Part shown: one piece after another, positions 1 to 8,205 of the stretch
Layout of the letters: each line of letters starts with the position of its first letter
How positions within the stretch are numbered: position 1 is the first letter of the stretch
DNA from: Zoogloeaceae bacterium
Lineage (GTDB): Bacteria; Pseudomonadota; Gammaproteobacteria; Burkholderiales; Rhodocyclaceae
Direction: 5' to 3'
Assembly: GCA_024235635.1 (NCBI GenBank)
Contig: JACKMA010000001.1
Location: 1,054,001 to 1,118,000 of the forward strand
Length of the DNA stretch: 64,000 nt
Notes under the pieces: model-generated
What the model saw: the letters and a program-made list of their open reading frames with translations, nothing else
What the model was told of the DNA's origin: nothing
Databases searched by the model: none
Translations under genes and position numbers: made by a program

Positions 1-707
1 CGGGTGGCGCGCGACCGAAACAGGATGCGCTCGACACCTGGTGGAAGCAGATCGACGAGTGGCGCCGCCGCGAGTGCCTGAAGTACAAGAACTCGGACGA
101 GATCATCAAGCCCCAGTACGTCGTCGAGAAGCTGTGGGAGGTGACCGGCGGCGACGCCTTCGTGACGTCGGACGTCGGCCAGCACCAGATGTGGGCGGCC
201 CAGTACTACAAGTTCGAGAAGCCCCGCCGTTGGCTCAATTCGGGCGGCCTCGGCACGATGGGCGTGGGCCTGCCCTACGCGATGGGCGCCCAGCTTGCGC
301 ACCCGGGCAGCCCGGTCGCGTGCATCACCGGCGAGGCCTCGATCCAGATGTGCATCCAGGAGCTGTCCACCTGCAAGCAGTTCCGCCTGCCGATCAAGAT
401 CGTGAACCTGAACAACCGCTATCTGGGCATGGTGCGCCAGTGGCAGGAACTGTTCCACGGTGGCCGCTATTCGGAGTCCTATATGGATTCGCTGCCGGAT
501 TTTGCCAAGCTGGCCGAGGCCTACGGCCACGTCGGCATCCGCGTCGACACGCCGGCCGACGTCGAAGGTGCGCTTCGTGAGGCATTCAAGCAGAAGAACG
601 AGCTGGTCTTCCTCGACTTCCAGGTGGACCAGACCGAGAACGTTTATCCCATGGTCCAGGGTGGCAAGGGTCTGACCGAAATGATCCTGTCCGCCGAGGA
701 CCTGTAA
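1..707 (+). CDS. ilvB: Acetolactate synthase large subunit, C-terminal part (cut by window edge)
   Basis: This is the catalytic subunit of acetohydroxyacid synthase, the thiamine-diphosphate enzyme that opens valine, leucine and isoleucine synthesis. Only the last 234 residues or so are present, read from base 3, because the gene begins before the window. Visible family features are the pyrophosphate-binding region with GEASIQMCIQELSTC and the following LNNRYLGMVRQWQ and GGRYSESYMD segments. The regulatory subunit gene follows 111 bases downstream, as in a usual ilvB-ilvH-ilvC cluster. The N-terminal and FAD-like central domains cannot be checked. Identification is firm; whether to call it ilvB, ilvI or ilvG is a naming choice. 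Confidence 0.95.
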   Translation, partial: GGARPKQDALDTWWKQIDEWRRRECLKYKNSDEIIKPQYVVEKLWEVTGGDAFVTSDVGQHQMWAAQYYKFEKPRRWLNSGGLGTMGVGLPYAMGAQLAHPGSPVACITGEASIQMCIQELSTCKQFRLPIKIVNLNNRYLGMVRQWQELFHGGRYSESYMDSLPDFAKLAEAYGHVGIRVDTPADVEGALREAFKQKNELVFLDFQVDQTENVYPMVQGGKGLTEMILSAEDL

Positions 708-818
708 ATCGACGGAACAGTCGCGCTCCGCAACGCCGCCCGCCCTGCCGGCGGCGTGCGGTCCGAGGAAGCCGCAACCCATGCCGTCATACCTGAACCG
801 CCAAATCGAGAGCGTCGC

Positions 819-1310
819 ATGAGACACGTGATCTCCCTGCTCATCGAGAACGAATCCGGCGCGCTGTCGCGCGTGTCGGGCCTGTTCTCGGCCCGAGGCT
901 ACAACATCGAGTCGCTCACCGTCGCGCCCACCGAGGATGCCTCGCTGTCGCGCATGACCATCGTCACGACCGGCTCGGACGACATCATCGAACAGATCAA
1001 CAAGCAGCTGAACAAGCTGGTGGAAGTGGTCAAGGTGGTGGACATTTCGGAGTCGGCCCACATCGAGCGGGAACTGCTGCTGATCAAGGTCCGCGCCACC
1101 GGCAAGGATCGCGAGGAGATGAAGCGCATGGCCGACATCTTTCGCGGGCGCATCATCGACGCCACCGACACCTCCTACGTGATCGAGATGACGGGCAACC
1201 AGCAGAAGCTCGATTCCTTCGTCGCCGCGATCGACGGCGGCGCGATTCTCGAGACCGCGCGCTCCGGCGTCGTCGGTGTCGGCCGCGGCGAGCGCGTACT
1301 GAAGGTCTGA
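819..1310 (+). CDS. ilvH: Acetolactate synthase small (regulatory) subunit
   Basis: This 163-residue protein is the regulatory subunit that activates the catalytic subunit and confers valine feedback inhibition. The N-terminal ACT domain begins at once (MRHVISLLIENESGALSRV), with the conserved GLFSARGYNIESLTVAPTED region following. The second half (from about residue 85) matches the C-terminal domain of IlvH/IlvN. The frame is open further upstream, to about 756, but those residues look unlike the family, so the ATG at 819 is chosen. It lies between ilvB and ilvC, and all three are probably co-transcribed. Confidence 0.95.
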   Translation: MRHVISLLIENESGALSRVSGLFSARGYNIESLTVAPTEDASLSRMTIVTTGSDDIIEQINKQLNKLVEVVKVVDISESAHIERELLLIKVRATGKDREEMKRMADIFRGRIIDATDTSYVIEMTGNQQKLDSFVAAIDGGAILETARSGVVGVGRGERVLKV

Positions 1311-1385
1311 TCCCGATTCTGTGCCAGACCGAGGCGGACACCTCAGTTGCCGTCCGCCCGGCGAACCAAAGACAAAAGGACGAAA

Positions 1386-2402
1386 ATGAAGGTTTACTAC
1401 GACAAGGACGCCGACCTTTCGCTGATCAAGGGCAAGAAGGTCACGATCGTCGGCTACGGCTCCCAGGGCCACGCCCACGCCCAGAACCTGAACGACTCGG
1501 GCGTCAAGGTCACGGTCGCCCTGCGCAAGGGCGGCGCTTCCTGGGACAAGGCCAAGGGCGCGGGACTGAAGGTCGAGGAGATCGCCAAGGCAGTCAAGGG
1601 CGCCGACGTCGTCATGATCCTGCTGCCGGATGAGAACATCCCACAGGTCTACAAGGACGAAGTCGAGCCGAACATCAAGAAGGGCGGGGTCCTGGCCTTC
1701 GCCCACGGCTTCAACGTTCACTACAACCAGGTGGTCGCGCGCGCCGACCTCGACGTGATCATGGTCGCGCCGAAGGGCCCGGGCCACACCGTGCGCTCGG
1801 AATACCTGAAGGGCGGCGGCGTGCCGACCCTGATCGCCGTCCACCAGGACCGTTCCGGCAAGGCCCGCGACATCGCGCTGTCGTACGCGGCAGCCAACGG
1901 CGGCACCAAGGGTGGCGTGATCGAGACCAACTTCCGCGAAGAGACCGAAACCGACCTGTTCGGCGAGCAGGCCGTCCTGTGCGGCGGCGCGGTCGAACTG
2001 GTGAAAATGGGCTTCGAGACCCTGACCGAGGCCGGTTATGCGCCCGAGATGGCCTACTTCGAGTGCCTGCACGAACTCAAGCTGATCGTCGACCTGATGT
2101 ACGAAGGCGGCATCGCCAACATGAACTACTCGATCTCGAACAACGCCGAGTACGGCGAGTACGTGACCGGACAGGAAGTCATCAATCCGCAGTCGCGCGA
2201 GGCCATGCGTGTCGCGCTGGCCCGCATCCAGAGCGGCGAATATGCCAAGATGTTCATCCAGGAGGGCAAGACCAACTATCCTTCGATGACCGCCCGCCGT
2301 CGCCTGATGGCTGCCCATCCGATCGAGATCGTCGGCGAGCAGTTGCGCGAGATGATGCCGTGGATCAAGAAGAACAAGCTGGTGGACCAGAGCAAGAACT
2401 GA
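1386..2402 (+). CDS. ilvC: Ketol-acid reductoisomerase (class I)
   Basis: The enzyme converts acetolactate and acetohydroxybutyrate to the dihydroxy acids in the second common step of branched-chain amino acid synthesis, using NAD(P)H and Mg2+. The 338-residue length is typical of the short class I form. The Rossmann motif GYGSQGHAHAQNL is near the N terminus, and the acidic metal-binding region ETETDLFGEQ lies in the C-terminal knotted domain. The ATG at 1386 has AAAGGA a few bases upstream, and the 13 extra codons of open frame before it are not family-like. A strong terminator follows the gene. Confidence 0.97.
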   Translation: MKVYYDKDADLSLIKGKKVTIVGYGSQGHAHAQNLNDSGVKVTVALRKGGASWDKAKGAGLKVEEIAKAVKGADVVMILLPDENIPQVYKDEVEPNIKKGGVLAFAHGFNVHYNQVVARADLDVIMVAPKGPGHTVRSEYLKGGGVPTLIAVHQDRSGKARDIALSYAAANGGTKGGVIETNFREETETDLFGEQAVLCGGAVELVKMGFETLTEAGYAPEMAYFECLHELKLIVDLMYEGGIANMNYSISNNAEYGEYVTGQEVINPQSREAMRVALARIQSGEYAKMFIQEGKTNYPSMTARRRLMAAHPIEIVGEQLREMMPWIKKNKLVDQSKN

Positions 2403-2420
2403 ACGGCCAGCGCTGATACC

Positions 2421-2454
2421 GGCCGGGAACGCCTCGCGCGTCCCGGCCTTTTTT
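2421..2454 (+). terminator. Rho-independent terminator after ilvC
   Basis: An 8-bp perfect stem (GGCCGGGA / TCCCGGCC) with a 12-base loop is followed directly by six T residues. It lies 18 bases after the ilvC stop and just before psd, so it should end the ilv transcript and set psd-pssA apart. Confidence 0.85.
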
Positions 2455-2470
2455 CATCGGAATCGACCCT

Positions 2471-3115
2471 ATGTCCCGCTATCCGCACCCGATCCTGGCC
2501 CGCGAAGGCTGGCCCTACATCGGCGTGAGCTTCGTCGTCACGCTGCTGGTCCACGCCACTGCCGGCATCTGGTGGGCGCTGCCGTTCTGGATTCTGTTCG
2601 TCTTCGTCGTGCAGTTCTTTCGCGACCCGGGGCGCGAGATCCCGCAGGACCCCAAGGCGGTGCTGTCGCCGGCGGACGGCCGGATCGTCGTGATCGAGCC
2701 GACCCGCGATCCCTACCTGGACCGCGACAGCCTGAAGATCAGCGTGTTCATGAACGTGTTCAACGTCCATTCCAACCGCAGCCCGCTCGACTGCGAAGTC
2801 CGCGAGCGCTGGTACAACCCGGGTCAGTTCGTCAATGCGGCGCTCGACAAGGCATCGACCGAGAACGAGCGCAATGCCCTGCATCTGGTCACCGATGACG
2901 GCCAGGAAGTCACCTGCGTCCAGGTCGCCGGCCTGGTGGCGCGACGGATCCTGTGCTACGTCGAGGCCGGTGCGAAGCTCGCCCGTGGTCAGCGCTACGG
3001 TTTCATCCGCTTCGGCTCGCGGGTCGATCTCTACCTGCCGCCGGGCAGCCGTGCGCGCGTGACCGTCGGCGACAAGGTCAGCGCCACCCGTACGATCCTC
3101 GCCGAGTTGCCCTGA
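2471..3115 (+). CDS. psd: Phosphatidylserine decarboxylase, short pyruvoyl type
   Basis: This membrane enzyme decarboxylates phosphatidylserine to phosphatidylethanolamine. At 214 residues it is the short form found in many betaproteobacteria. An N-terminal hydrophobic region (about residues 17-50) anchors it. SPADG with Asp69 and NVHSNR with His100 fit the catalytic residues of the family. FGS at 181-183 is the predicted self-cleavage site, whose Ser183 would become the pyruvoyl group. It sits next to pssA, which makes its substrate. It begins 17 bases after a terminator, so its promoter may lie within or just after the ilvC end. Confidence 0.95.
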   Translation: MSRYPHPILAREGWPYIGVSFVVTLLVHATAGIWWALPFWILFVFVVQFFRDPGREIPQDPKAVLSPADGRIVVIEPTRDPYLDRDSLKISVFMNVFNVHSNRSPLDCEVRERWYNPGQFVNAALDKASTENERNALHLVTDDGQEVTCVQVAGLVARRILCYVEAGAKLARGQRYGFIRFGSRVDLYLPPGSRARVTVGDKVSATRTILAELP

Positions 3116-3188
3116 CGGCGCGGAAGCACGCGGCGGCTGGAGTACAATTCGCAGCACCAGCCCCGTCGCGCCGAGCGCTCGAGCCCCA

Positions 3189-3962
3189 ATGCCGCGAACC
3201 CCGCTGATCAATCCCGAACGCCGCCGCCGCGGCATCTATCTGCTGCCCAACCTGTTCACGACCGCGGCCCTGTTTGCCGGCTTCTACGCGATCGTCCAGG
3301 CGATGAACCTGCGCTTCGAGGCTGCCGCCGTGGCGATCTTCGTGGCCATGGTGCTCGATGGCCTCGACGGCCGGGTGGCGCGCCTGACCCGAACCCAGAG
3401 CGAGTTCGGCGCCCAATACGACTCGCTGTCCGACATGGTGTCCTTCGGTGCCGCCCCGGCGCTGGTGGTCTACGAATGGGCGCTGAAGGACATGGGCAAG
3501 ATCGGCTGGATCGCCGCCTTCATCTACTGCGCCGGCGCGGCGCTGCGACTGGCCCGCTTCAATACCAACATCGACGTCGTCGACAAGCGCTTCTTCCAGG
3601 GCATGCCGAGCCCGGCCGCGGCAGCGCTGGTGGCCGGCATGGTCTGGGTCGGCATCGACAACGGCTTCAGCGGCGATCAGCTGCGGTGGCTGGCCTGCGG
3701 GCTGACGATGTTCGCCGGCCTGACCATGGTCTCGAATGTTCCGTACTACAGCGGCAAGGAGATCAACCTGCGCCGCAGCGTGCCCTTCATCGTGATTCTC
3801 GGCGTGATGCTGGCGTTCGCCCTGATATCGATCGACCCCGCGCTGGTGCTGTTCATGCTCTTCGTCGCCTACTCCGGTTCCGGCTACGTCATGCTGCTGA
3901 CCCGTCGGCCACGGGCCAAGGCCGACGCCGGACCGACGGACGAACCGCCCACCGACGGCTGA
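3189..3962 (+). CDS. pssA: CDP-diacylglycerol-serine O-phosphatidyltransferase
   Basis: This integral membrane enzyme makes phosphatidylserine from CDP-diacylglycerol and serine, feeding Psd next door. The CDP-alcohol phosphatidyltransferase signature is complete: DG at 60-61, AR at 64-65, Gly74, Asp78 and Asp82, with the canonical spacing. Several hydrophobic segments follow along the 257 residues. The C terminus is a short polar tail. A possible -10 element, TACAAT, lies at 3143-3148, so the gene may also have its own promoter. Confidence 0.95.
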   Translation: MPRTPLINPERRRRGIYLLPNLFTTAALFAGFYAIVQAMNLRFEAAAVAIFVAMVLDGLDGRVARLTRTQSEFGAQYDSLSDMVSFGAAPALVVYEWALKDMGKIGWIAAFIYCAGAALRLARFNTNIDVVDKRFFQGMPSPAAAALVAGMVWVGIDNGFSGDQLRWLACGLTMFAGLTMVSNVPYYSGKEINLRRSVPFIVILGVMLAFALISIDPALVLFMLFVAYSGSGYVMLLTRRPRAKADAGPTDEPPTDG

Positions 3963-3968
3963 GGCCGG

Positions 3969-3998
3969 TTGCCGCCCCCGGCACGCCTGTCTTATAGT
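3969..3998 (+). promoter_or_regulatory. Sigma-70-type promoter for leuA
   Basis: TTGCCG at 3969-3974 and TATAGT at 3993-3998 are 18 bases apart, about 80 bases upstream of the leuA ATG. The match is by eye only. Confidence 0.5.
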
Positions 3999-4078
3999 CA
4001 AAGCGTCGCAATCGAGCCCATACGCCGCGGCCTGACGGCCGTCGTGCGAATCCCGCCCTGCCCGCACGGAGCCCGCGC

Positions 4079-5620
4079 ATGAAAGACGCCCTGATCATCT
4101 TCGACACCACCTTGCGCGACGGCGAACAGAGCCCCGGCGCATCGATGACCCGCGACGAAAAGCTGCGCGTTGCCCGCCAGCTCGAACGCATGCGCGTGAA
4201 TGTCATCGAGGCCGGCTTCGCGGCAGCGTCCAATGGCGACTTCGAGGCCGTTCGCGGCATCGCCGAGGCGGTCCGCGAATCGACGGTCTGTTCGCTCGCC
4301 CGGGCCAACGAGCGCGACATCGAACGCGCCGGCGAAGCGATTCGGCCGGCAGCGATGGGGCGCGTGCATACCTTCATCGCGACCAGCCCGATCCACATGG
4401 AAAAGAAGCTCAGGATGAGTCCCGACCAGGTGGTCGAGCAGGCGGTCAAGGCGATCGGCTGGGCGCGCAAGTACACCGACGACGTCGAATTCTCGGCCGA
4501 AGACGCGGGACGTTCGGAGATCGACTTCCTGTGCCGCATCTTCGAGGCGGTGATCGACGCCGGTGCCAAGACCATCAACGTGCCCGACACCGTCGGCTAC
4601 AACGTGCCGGATCAGTTCGCGAGCACCATCCGCACGCTGCTCGAGCGAGTCCCCAATGCCGACAAGGTGGTGTGGTCGGTCCATTGCCACAACGACCTCG
4701 GGCTGGCGGTGTCGAATTCGCTGGCGGCGGTGCTGGCAGGCGCGCGTCAGGTCGAATGCACGATCAACGGCCTCGGCGAACGGGCGGGCAATGCCTCGCT
4801 CGAGGAAGTGGTGATGGCGGTACGCACGCGCGCCGACATCTTCCCGGTGACCACCGCGATCGACACCACCCAGATCGTGCCGGCGTCGAAGCTGGTGTCT
4901 CAGATCACCGGCTATCCGGTGCAGCCGAACAAGGCCATCGTCGGCGCCAACGCATTCGCCCATGAGTCCGGCATCCACCAGGACGGCGTGCTGAAGCACC
5001 GCGAGACCTACGAGATCATGCGCGCCGAGGATGTCGGCTGGGGCGCCAACAAGCTGGTGCTCGGCAAGCACTCCGGGCGCAACGCGTTCCGCGCGCGGCT
5101 CCAGGATCTCGGCATCCGGATCGCGTCGGAGGAACACCTCAACGCCGCCTTCGCCCGCTTCAAGGAACTGGCCGACAAGAAGCACGAGATCTTCGACGAG
5201 GATCTGCAGGCACTGATGTCGGACGAATCGCTGACGCCCGAGATCGAGCACTTCCGGCTGCTGTCGTCGTGCTTCCATTCGGAGACCGGCGAGACGCCCA
5301 GCGCGGCACTCACGCTCTCGGTCGGTGGCGCCGAACATCAGGCGCAATCCACTGGCTCCGGCCCGGTCGACGCCGCCTTCCGGGCGATCGAGACGGTGGC
5401 CGGGAGCGGCACCGAACTGCTGCTGTACTCGGTCAATGCAATCACCACCGGAACCGATGCTCAGGGCGAAGTGACGGTACGGCTGGCTCGCGACGGCAAG
5501 GTCGTCAATGGTCAGGGCGCCGACACCGACATCATCGTCGCGTCGGCCAAGGCCTATCTCAACGCCTTGAACAAGCTGCACGGCAAGTTCGAAAAGCTCA
5601 ATCCCCAGGTCGGGCCCTGA
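4079..5620 (+). CDS. leuA: 2-isopropylmalate synthase
   Basis: The enzyme condenses acetyl-CoA with 2-ketoisovalerate, the first committed step to leucine. The 513-residue protein has the HMGL-like TIM-barrel signature TTLRDGEQSPG (residues 10-20, with Arg13 and Asp14) and the metal-binding HCHND at 202-206. AHESGIHQDG follows in the linker region. The last 120 residues or so form the LeuA regulatory dimerisation domain, so leucine feedback control is expected. It is separated from the ilv genes only by the two phospholipid genes, an arrangement common in betaproteobacteria. Confidence 0.97.
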   Translation: MKDALIIFDTTLRDGEQSPGASMTRDEKLRVARQLERMRVNVIEAGFAAASNGDFEAVRGIAEAVRESTVCSLARANERDIERAGEAIRPAAMGRVHTFIATSPIHMEKKLRMSPDQVVEQAVKAIGWARKYTDDVEFSAEDAGRSEIDFLCRIFEAVIDAGAKTINVPDTVGYNVPDQFASTIRTLLERVPNADKVVWSVHCHNDLGLAVSNSLAAVLAGARQVECTINGLGERAGNASLEEVVMAVRTRADIFPVTTAIDTTQIVPASKLVSQITGYPVQPNKAIVGANAFAHESGIHQDGVLKHRETYEIMRAEDVGWGANKLVLGKHSGRNAFRARLQDLGIRIASEEHLNAAFARFKELADKKHEIFDEDLQALMSDESLTPEIEHFRLLSSCFHSETGETPSAALTLSVGGAEHQAQSTGSGPVDAAFRAIETVAGSGTELLLYSVNAITTGTDAQGEVTVRLARDGKVVNGQGADTDIIVASAKAYLNALNKLHGKFEKLNPQVGP

Positions 5621-5684
5621 GCACCGTCGCGCGACCGCCCTGGCAGTGCGCATGGCCCGCACCCGGTCCGGCGAAGCTTGCACG

Positions 5685-5939
5685 ATGCCGGTCAGCGAAC
5701 TGGTGGCGCTGCCGATCGACTGGTCCCGCGGCAGGGATGCGCGATTCGCGCGCATTGCCGACAGCCTGGCGCGCGGCGACGGCATCGAACAGCCGATACG
5801 CGTGCTGGTCTGCGGTTGTGGGCGAAGCTATCTGCTCGACGACGGCGGCCACCGCATCAGCGCCGCCTTCGAACATTACCGCCGCACCGGCGAGGATCTG
5901 AAGCTGCCTGTCGAGCGGCTGACCGCGGACTTCCCCTGA
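5685..5939 (+). CDS. Small hypothetical protein with ParB-like motif
   Basis: This protein of about 84 residues has no firm assignment. It reads as a genuine protein, with a central region ending in DDGGHRISAA that resembles the ParB/sulfiredoxin-type loop (DGHRRxxAA) found in ParB-like nuclease folds. That similarity is inference from a short motif. The start is uncertain: GTG 5646 and ATG 5652 are in the same frame, and ATG 5685 is preferred because the extra residues look non-conserved. It follows leuA closely on the same strand and converges on the DUF2069 gene, ending 16 bases short of that gene's stop. Confidence 0.6.
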   Translation: MPVSELVALPIDWSRGRDARFARIADSLARGDGIEQPIRVLVCGCGRSYLLDDGGHRISAAFEHYRRTGEDLKLPVERLTADFP

Positions 5940-5955
5940 ACTGCCGGCAAGCGCC

Positions 5956-6309
5956 TCAGCGCTGCCGCGAAGGCGCGCTGTTGCGGGCATAGAGCACCAC
6001 ACAAAGGAATAGCAGTGTCGACAGCGCAGCCTCGGCGAGCGCGAGACGACCGCCCAGGCCCGGATCGCCGACGCGCACCACGCCTTCGGTGAAATACAGC
6101 AGGATGAACATCGAGGTCCACTGGTAGGTGTAGCGGCGCCCGCGCAGGATGCCGAACAGCGGCAGCAGCAGCAACGCCCCTTTCAGCACCATCCACGAAC
6201 CACCGGGCCGCAGCGGCGCCAGCCACATCTCCCAGCTCACGCACAACACGATCAGCGCCAACAGCAGGATGCTGGCCGCCGCAGACAGCATACGTAGCGA
6301 CGGCATCAT
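5956..6309 (-). CDS. DUF2069 family membrane protein
   Basis: This 117-residue integral membrane protein has about four hydrophobic segments and the GRRYTYQW...LLYFTEGVVR region typical of DUF2069 proteins. Its function is unknown. Its start codon overlaps the stop of wrbA by 4 bases (ATGA), so the two are translationally coupled. An alternative ATG lies one codon later. The pairing of a WrbA gene with a DUF2069 gene is frequent in betaproteobacteria. Confidence 0.85.
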   Translation of the reverse strand: MMPSLRMLSAAASILLLALIVLCVSWEMWLAPLRPGGSWMVLKGALLLLPLFGILRGRRYTYQWTSMFILLYFTEGVVRVGDPGLGGRLALAEAALSTLLFLCVVLYARNSAPSRQR

Positions 6310-6896
6310 GCGAGCCGCGCCGCCGTTTCTGCGAGGCGCCGGCCGAGGGCCCGGGCGAGCGCCACCTCCTCGTCCGACAACCGCGGATCGCCGTCCTTGC
6401 CGGCGACATGGCTGGCGCCATACGGCGTGCCGCCGCTGGCCGTCGTCATCAGCCCGGCCTCGGTGTAGGGCAGACCGACGATCAGCATGCCGTGGTGCAG
6501 CAGCGGCAGCATCATCGACAGCAGGGTGCTCTCCTGGCCGCCATGCATGCTGCCGGTCGACGTGAACACGCAGGCCGGCTTGCCGGCCAGGGCACCTGCG
6601 TGCCAGAGCGCGCCGGTGCCGTCGATGAAGTACTTGATCGGTGCGGCCATGTTGCCGAAGCGGGTCGGACTGCCCAGCGCGAGCCCGACGCATTGCTCGA
6701 GATCGCGCGCCTCGACGTAGGGCGGGCCGTCATCGGGCACGGTAGGCGCCGACGATTCGCACAGGGTCGACACCTTCGGGACGGTGCGTACCCTGGCGGC
6801 CATGCCGGGAACCGCATCGATGCCGGCGGCCACGTGCTCGGCCAGCGCCGCCACCGAGCCGCGGAGGCTGTAATACAGAACCAGGATCTCTTTCAT
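6306..6896 (-). CDS. wrbA: NAD(P)H:quinone oxidoreductase, WrbA family
   Basis: A 196-residue flavodoxin-like FMN protein that reduces quinones by two electrons, protecting against oxidative stress. The N-terminal phosphate-binding loop is YYSLRGSVAALA, with the usual SxxGxT pattern slightly altered. SPTRFGNMAAPIKYFIDGTG and TSTGSMHGGQE are the characteristic WrbA flavin-binding segments. It is the first gene of a two-gene minus-strand unit with the DUF2069 gene and is divergent from yihY. Confidence 0.92.
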   Translation of the reverse strand: MKEILVLYYSLRGSVAALAEHVAAGIDAVPGMAARVRTVPKVSTLCESSAPTVPDDGPPYVEARDLEQCVGLALGSPTRFGNMAAPIKYFIDGTGALWHAGALAGKPACVFTSTGSMHGGQESTLLSMMLPLLHHGMLIVGLPYTEAGLMTTASGGTPYGASHVAGKDGDPRLSDEEVALARALGRRLAETAARLA

Positions 6897-6951
6897 CAGC
6901 GTGGCAGTCCGATAGAATCGGCGATTATAGCCATTGCCGGCCCGCCTCCCG

Positions 6952-8205
6952 ATGCCCCTCGTCCAGCCCGACTCGGGCCTCGCTGCCTACCTGCAGGCAT
7001 TCGCCGTCCAGTTCCGTGATCGGCTGATCGACGCGCGTTGCCCACAGGTCGCGGCGAGTCTGGCATTCACGACGCTGCTGGCGCTGGTGCCACTGCTCAC
7101 GATCGGCCTGATCGTCTTCGCCAGCCTGCCCGGATTCGCCGACATCGCCGAAACCCTGCAGAACTTCCTGCTGCAGAACCTGCTGCCGGCGACCGCCGGC
7201 AAGATCATCGCGACCTATGCGGTTCAGTTCTCGCAGAAGGCCACCAACCTGACCTTGATCGGCACCTCGATCGTCGTGATCACCGCCGTCATGCTGGTGC
7301 TGACGATCGATCGTGCCTTCAATCAGATCTGGGCCGTTTCGCACCGGCGGCCGCTGCTGGCGCGGCTGTCGATGTACTGGGTCGGCCTGACGATCGGACC
7401 GATGGCGCTGGCGGCCGTGCTCGCGCTAATCGGCCACGTCGCCAGCCTGTCGTTCGGGCTGGTCAGCGCGCCCGATCACTGGGGGCGGGCGGCCTACGCC
7501 CGGGGCACGACGCTGCTGGTGCTCGCCGCGCTGTTCACGCTGATGTACGTCGGCCTGCCGAATCGCCCGGTACGCTTCGCCCACGCGGCGCTCGGCGGTG
7601 CCCTGGCAGCGACACTGCTGACCCTGCTGCAGCGGGTGTTCGCACTGTATCTGACCCAATTCCCGACCTACACCCTGATCTATGGCACCTTCGCCGCGCT
7701 GCCGACCTTTCTCTTCTGGCTCTACCTGTCGTGGCTGGTGGTGCTGGTATGCGCAGTGGTGGTCGCGGTCCTGCCCGAAGTGAGCCTGCGTGGCCACCAC
7801 CGCGCGAGTTTCGCCGGCGACCAGTTGCTCGGCGCGATGCAACTGCTCGAGAGCCTGTCCGACGCGCAGCGGATCGGCGCGACCCCGAGCATCGAGACCC
7901 TCGCTTCCGAAACGGGTCTCGGTCTGGCCCGGACCTCTCGACTGCTCGAGGACATGTTGCAGGCGGGCTGGGTCGTCACCTCCGACACCGGCAACTGGCT
8001 GCTCGCGATCCGCTGCAGCGAGTTGCGTCTGCGCGACCTGCTGGAGGGATTGTGCCTGTCTCCGAAAGGACTGATCGACAGCCGCCACCCGCTGGGTATG
8101 GCCCTGGCCCGCCGCCTGGCCAGGCTCCACGGCCCGTTCGACGATCCCGTCTCGGAGCTGCTGTCCGAGCCTGCGGATCGCACCCGCAACAATCAGATCG
8201 GGTAG
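6952..8205 (+). CDS. YihY family inner membrane protein (UPF0761)
   Basis: This 417-residue protein has about six membrane segments in its first 290 residues, including the family landmark FPTYTLIYGTFAALPTFLFW. The family was once called ribonuclease BN by mistake; its actual role is not established here. The last 120 residues are soluble and look like a winged-helix-type domain that recurs in betaproteobacterial YihY proteins. The ATG at 6952 is preferred over an upstream TTG. The 3' end overlaps the convergent gene by 13 bases. Confidence 0.88.
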   Translation: MPLVQPDSGLAAYLQAFAVQFRDRLIDARCPQVAASLAFTTLLALVPLLTIGLIVFASLPGFADIAETLQNFLLQNLLPATAGKIIATYAVQFSQKATNLTLIGTSIVVITAVMLVLTIDRAFNQIWAVSHRRPLLARLSMYWVGLTIGPMALAAVLALIGHVASLSFGLVSAPDHWGRAAYARGTTLLVLAALFTLMYVGLPNRPVRFAHAALGGALAATLLTLLQRVFALYLTQFPTYTLIYGTFAALPTFLFWLYLSWLVVLVCAVVVAVLPEVSLRGHHRASFAGDQLLGAMQLLESLSDAQRIGATPSIETLASETGLGLARTSRLLEDMLQAGWVVTSDTGNWLLAIRCSELRLRDLLEGLCLSPKGLIDSRHPLGMALARRLARLHGPFDDPVSELLSEPADRTRNNQIG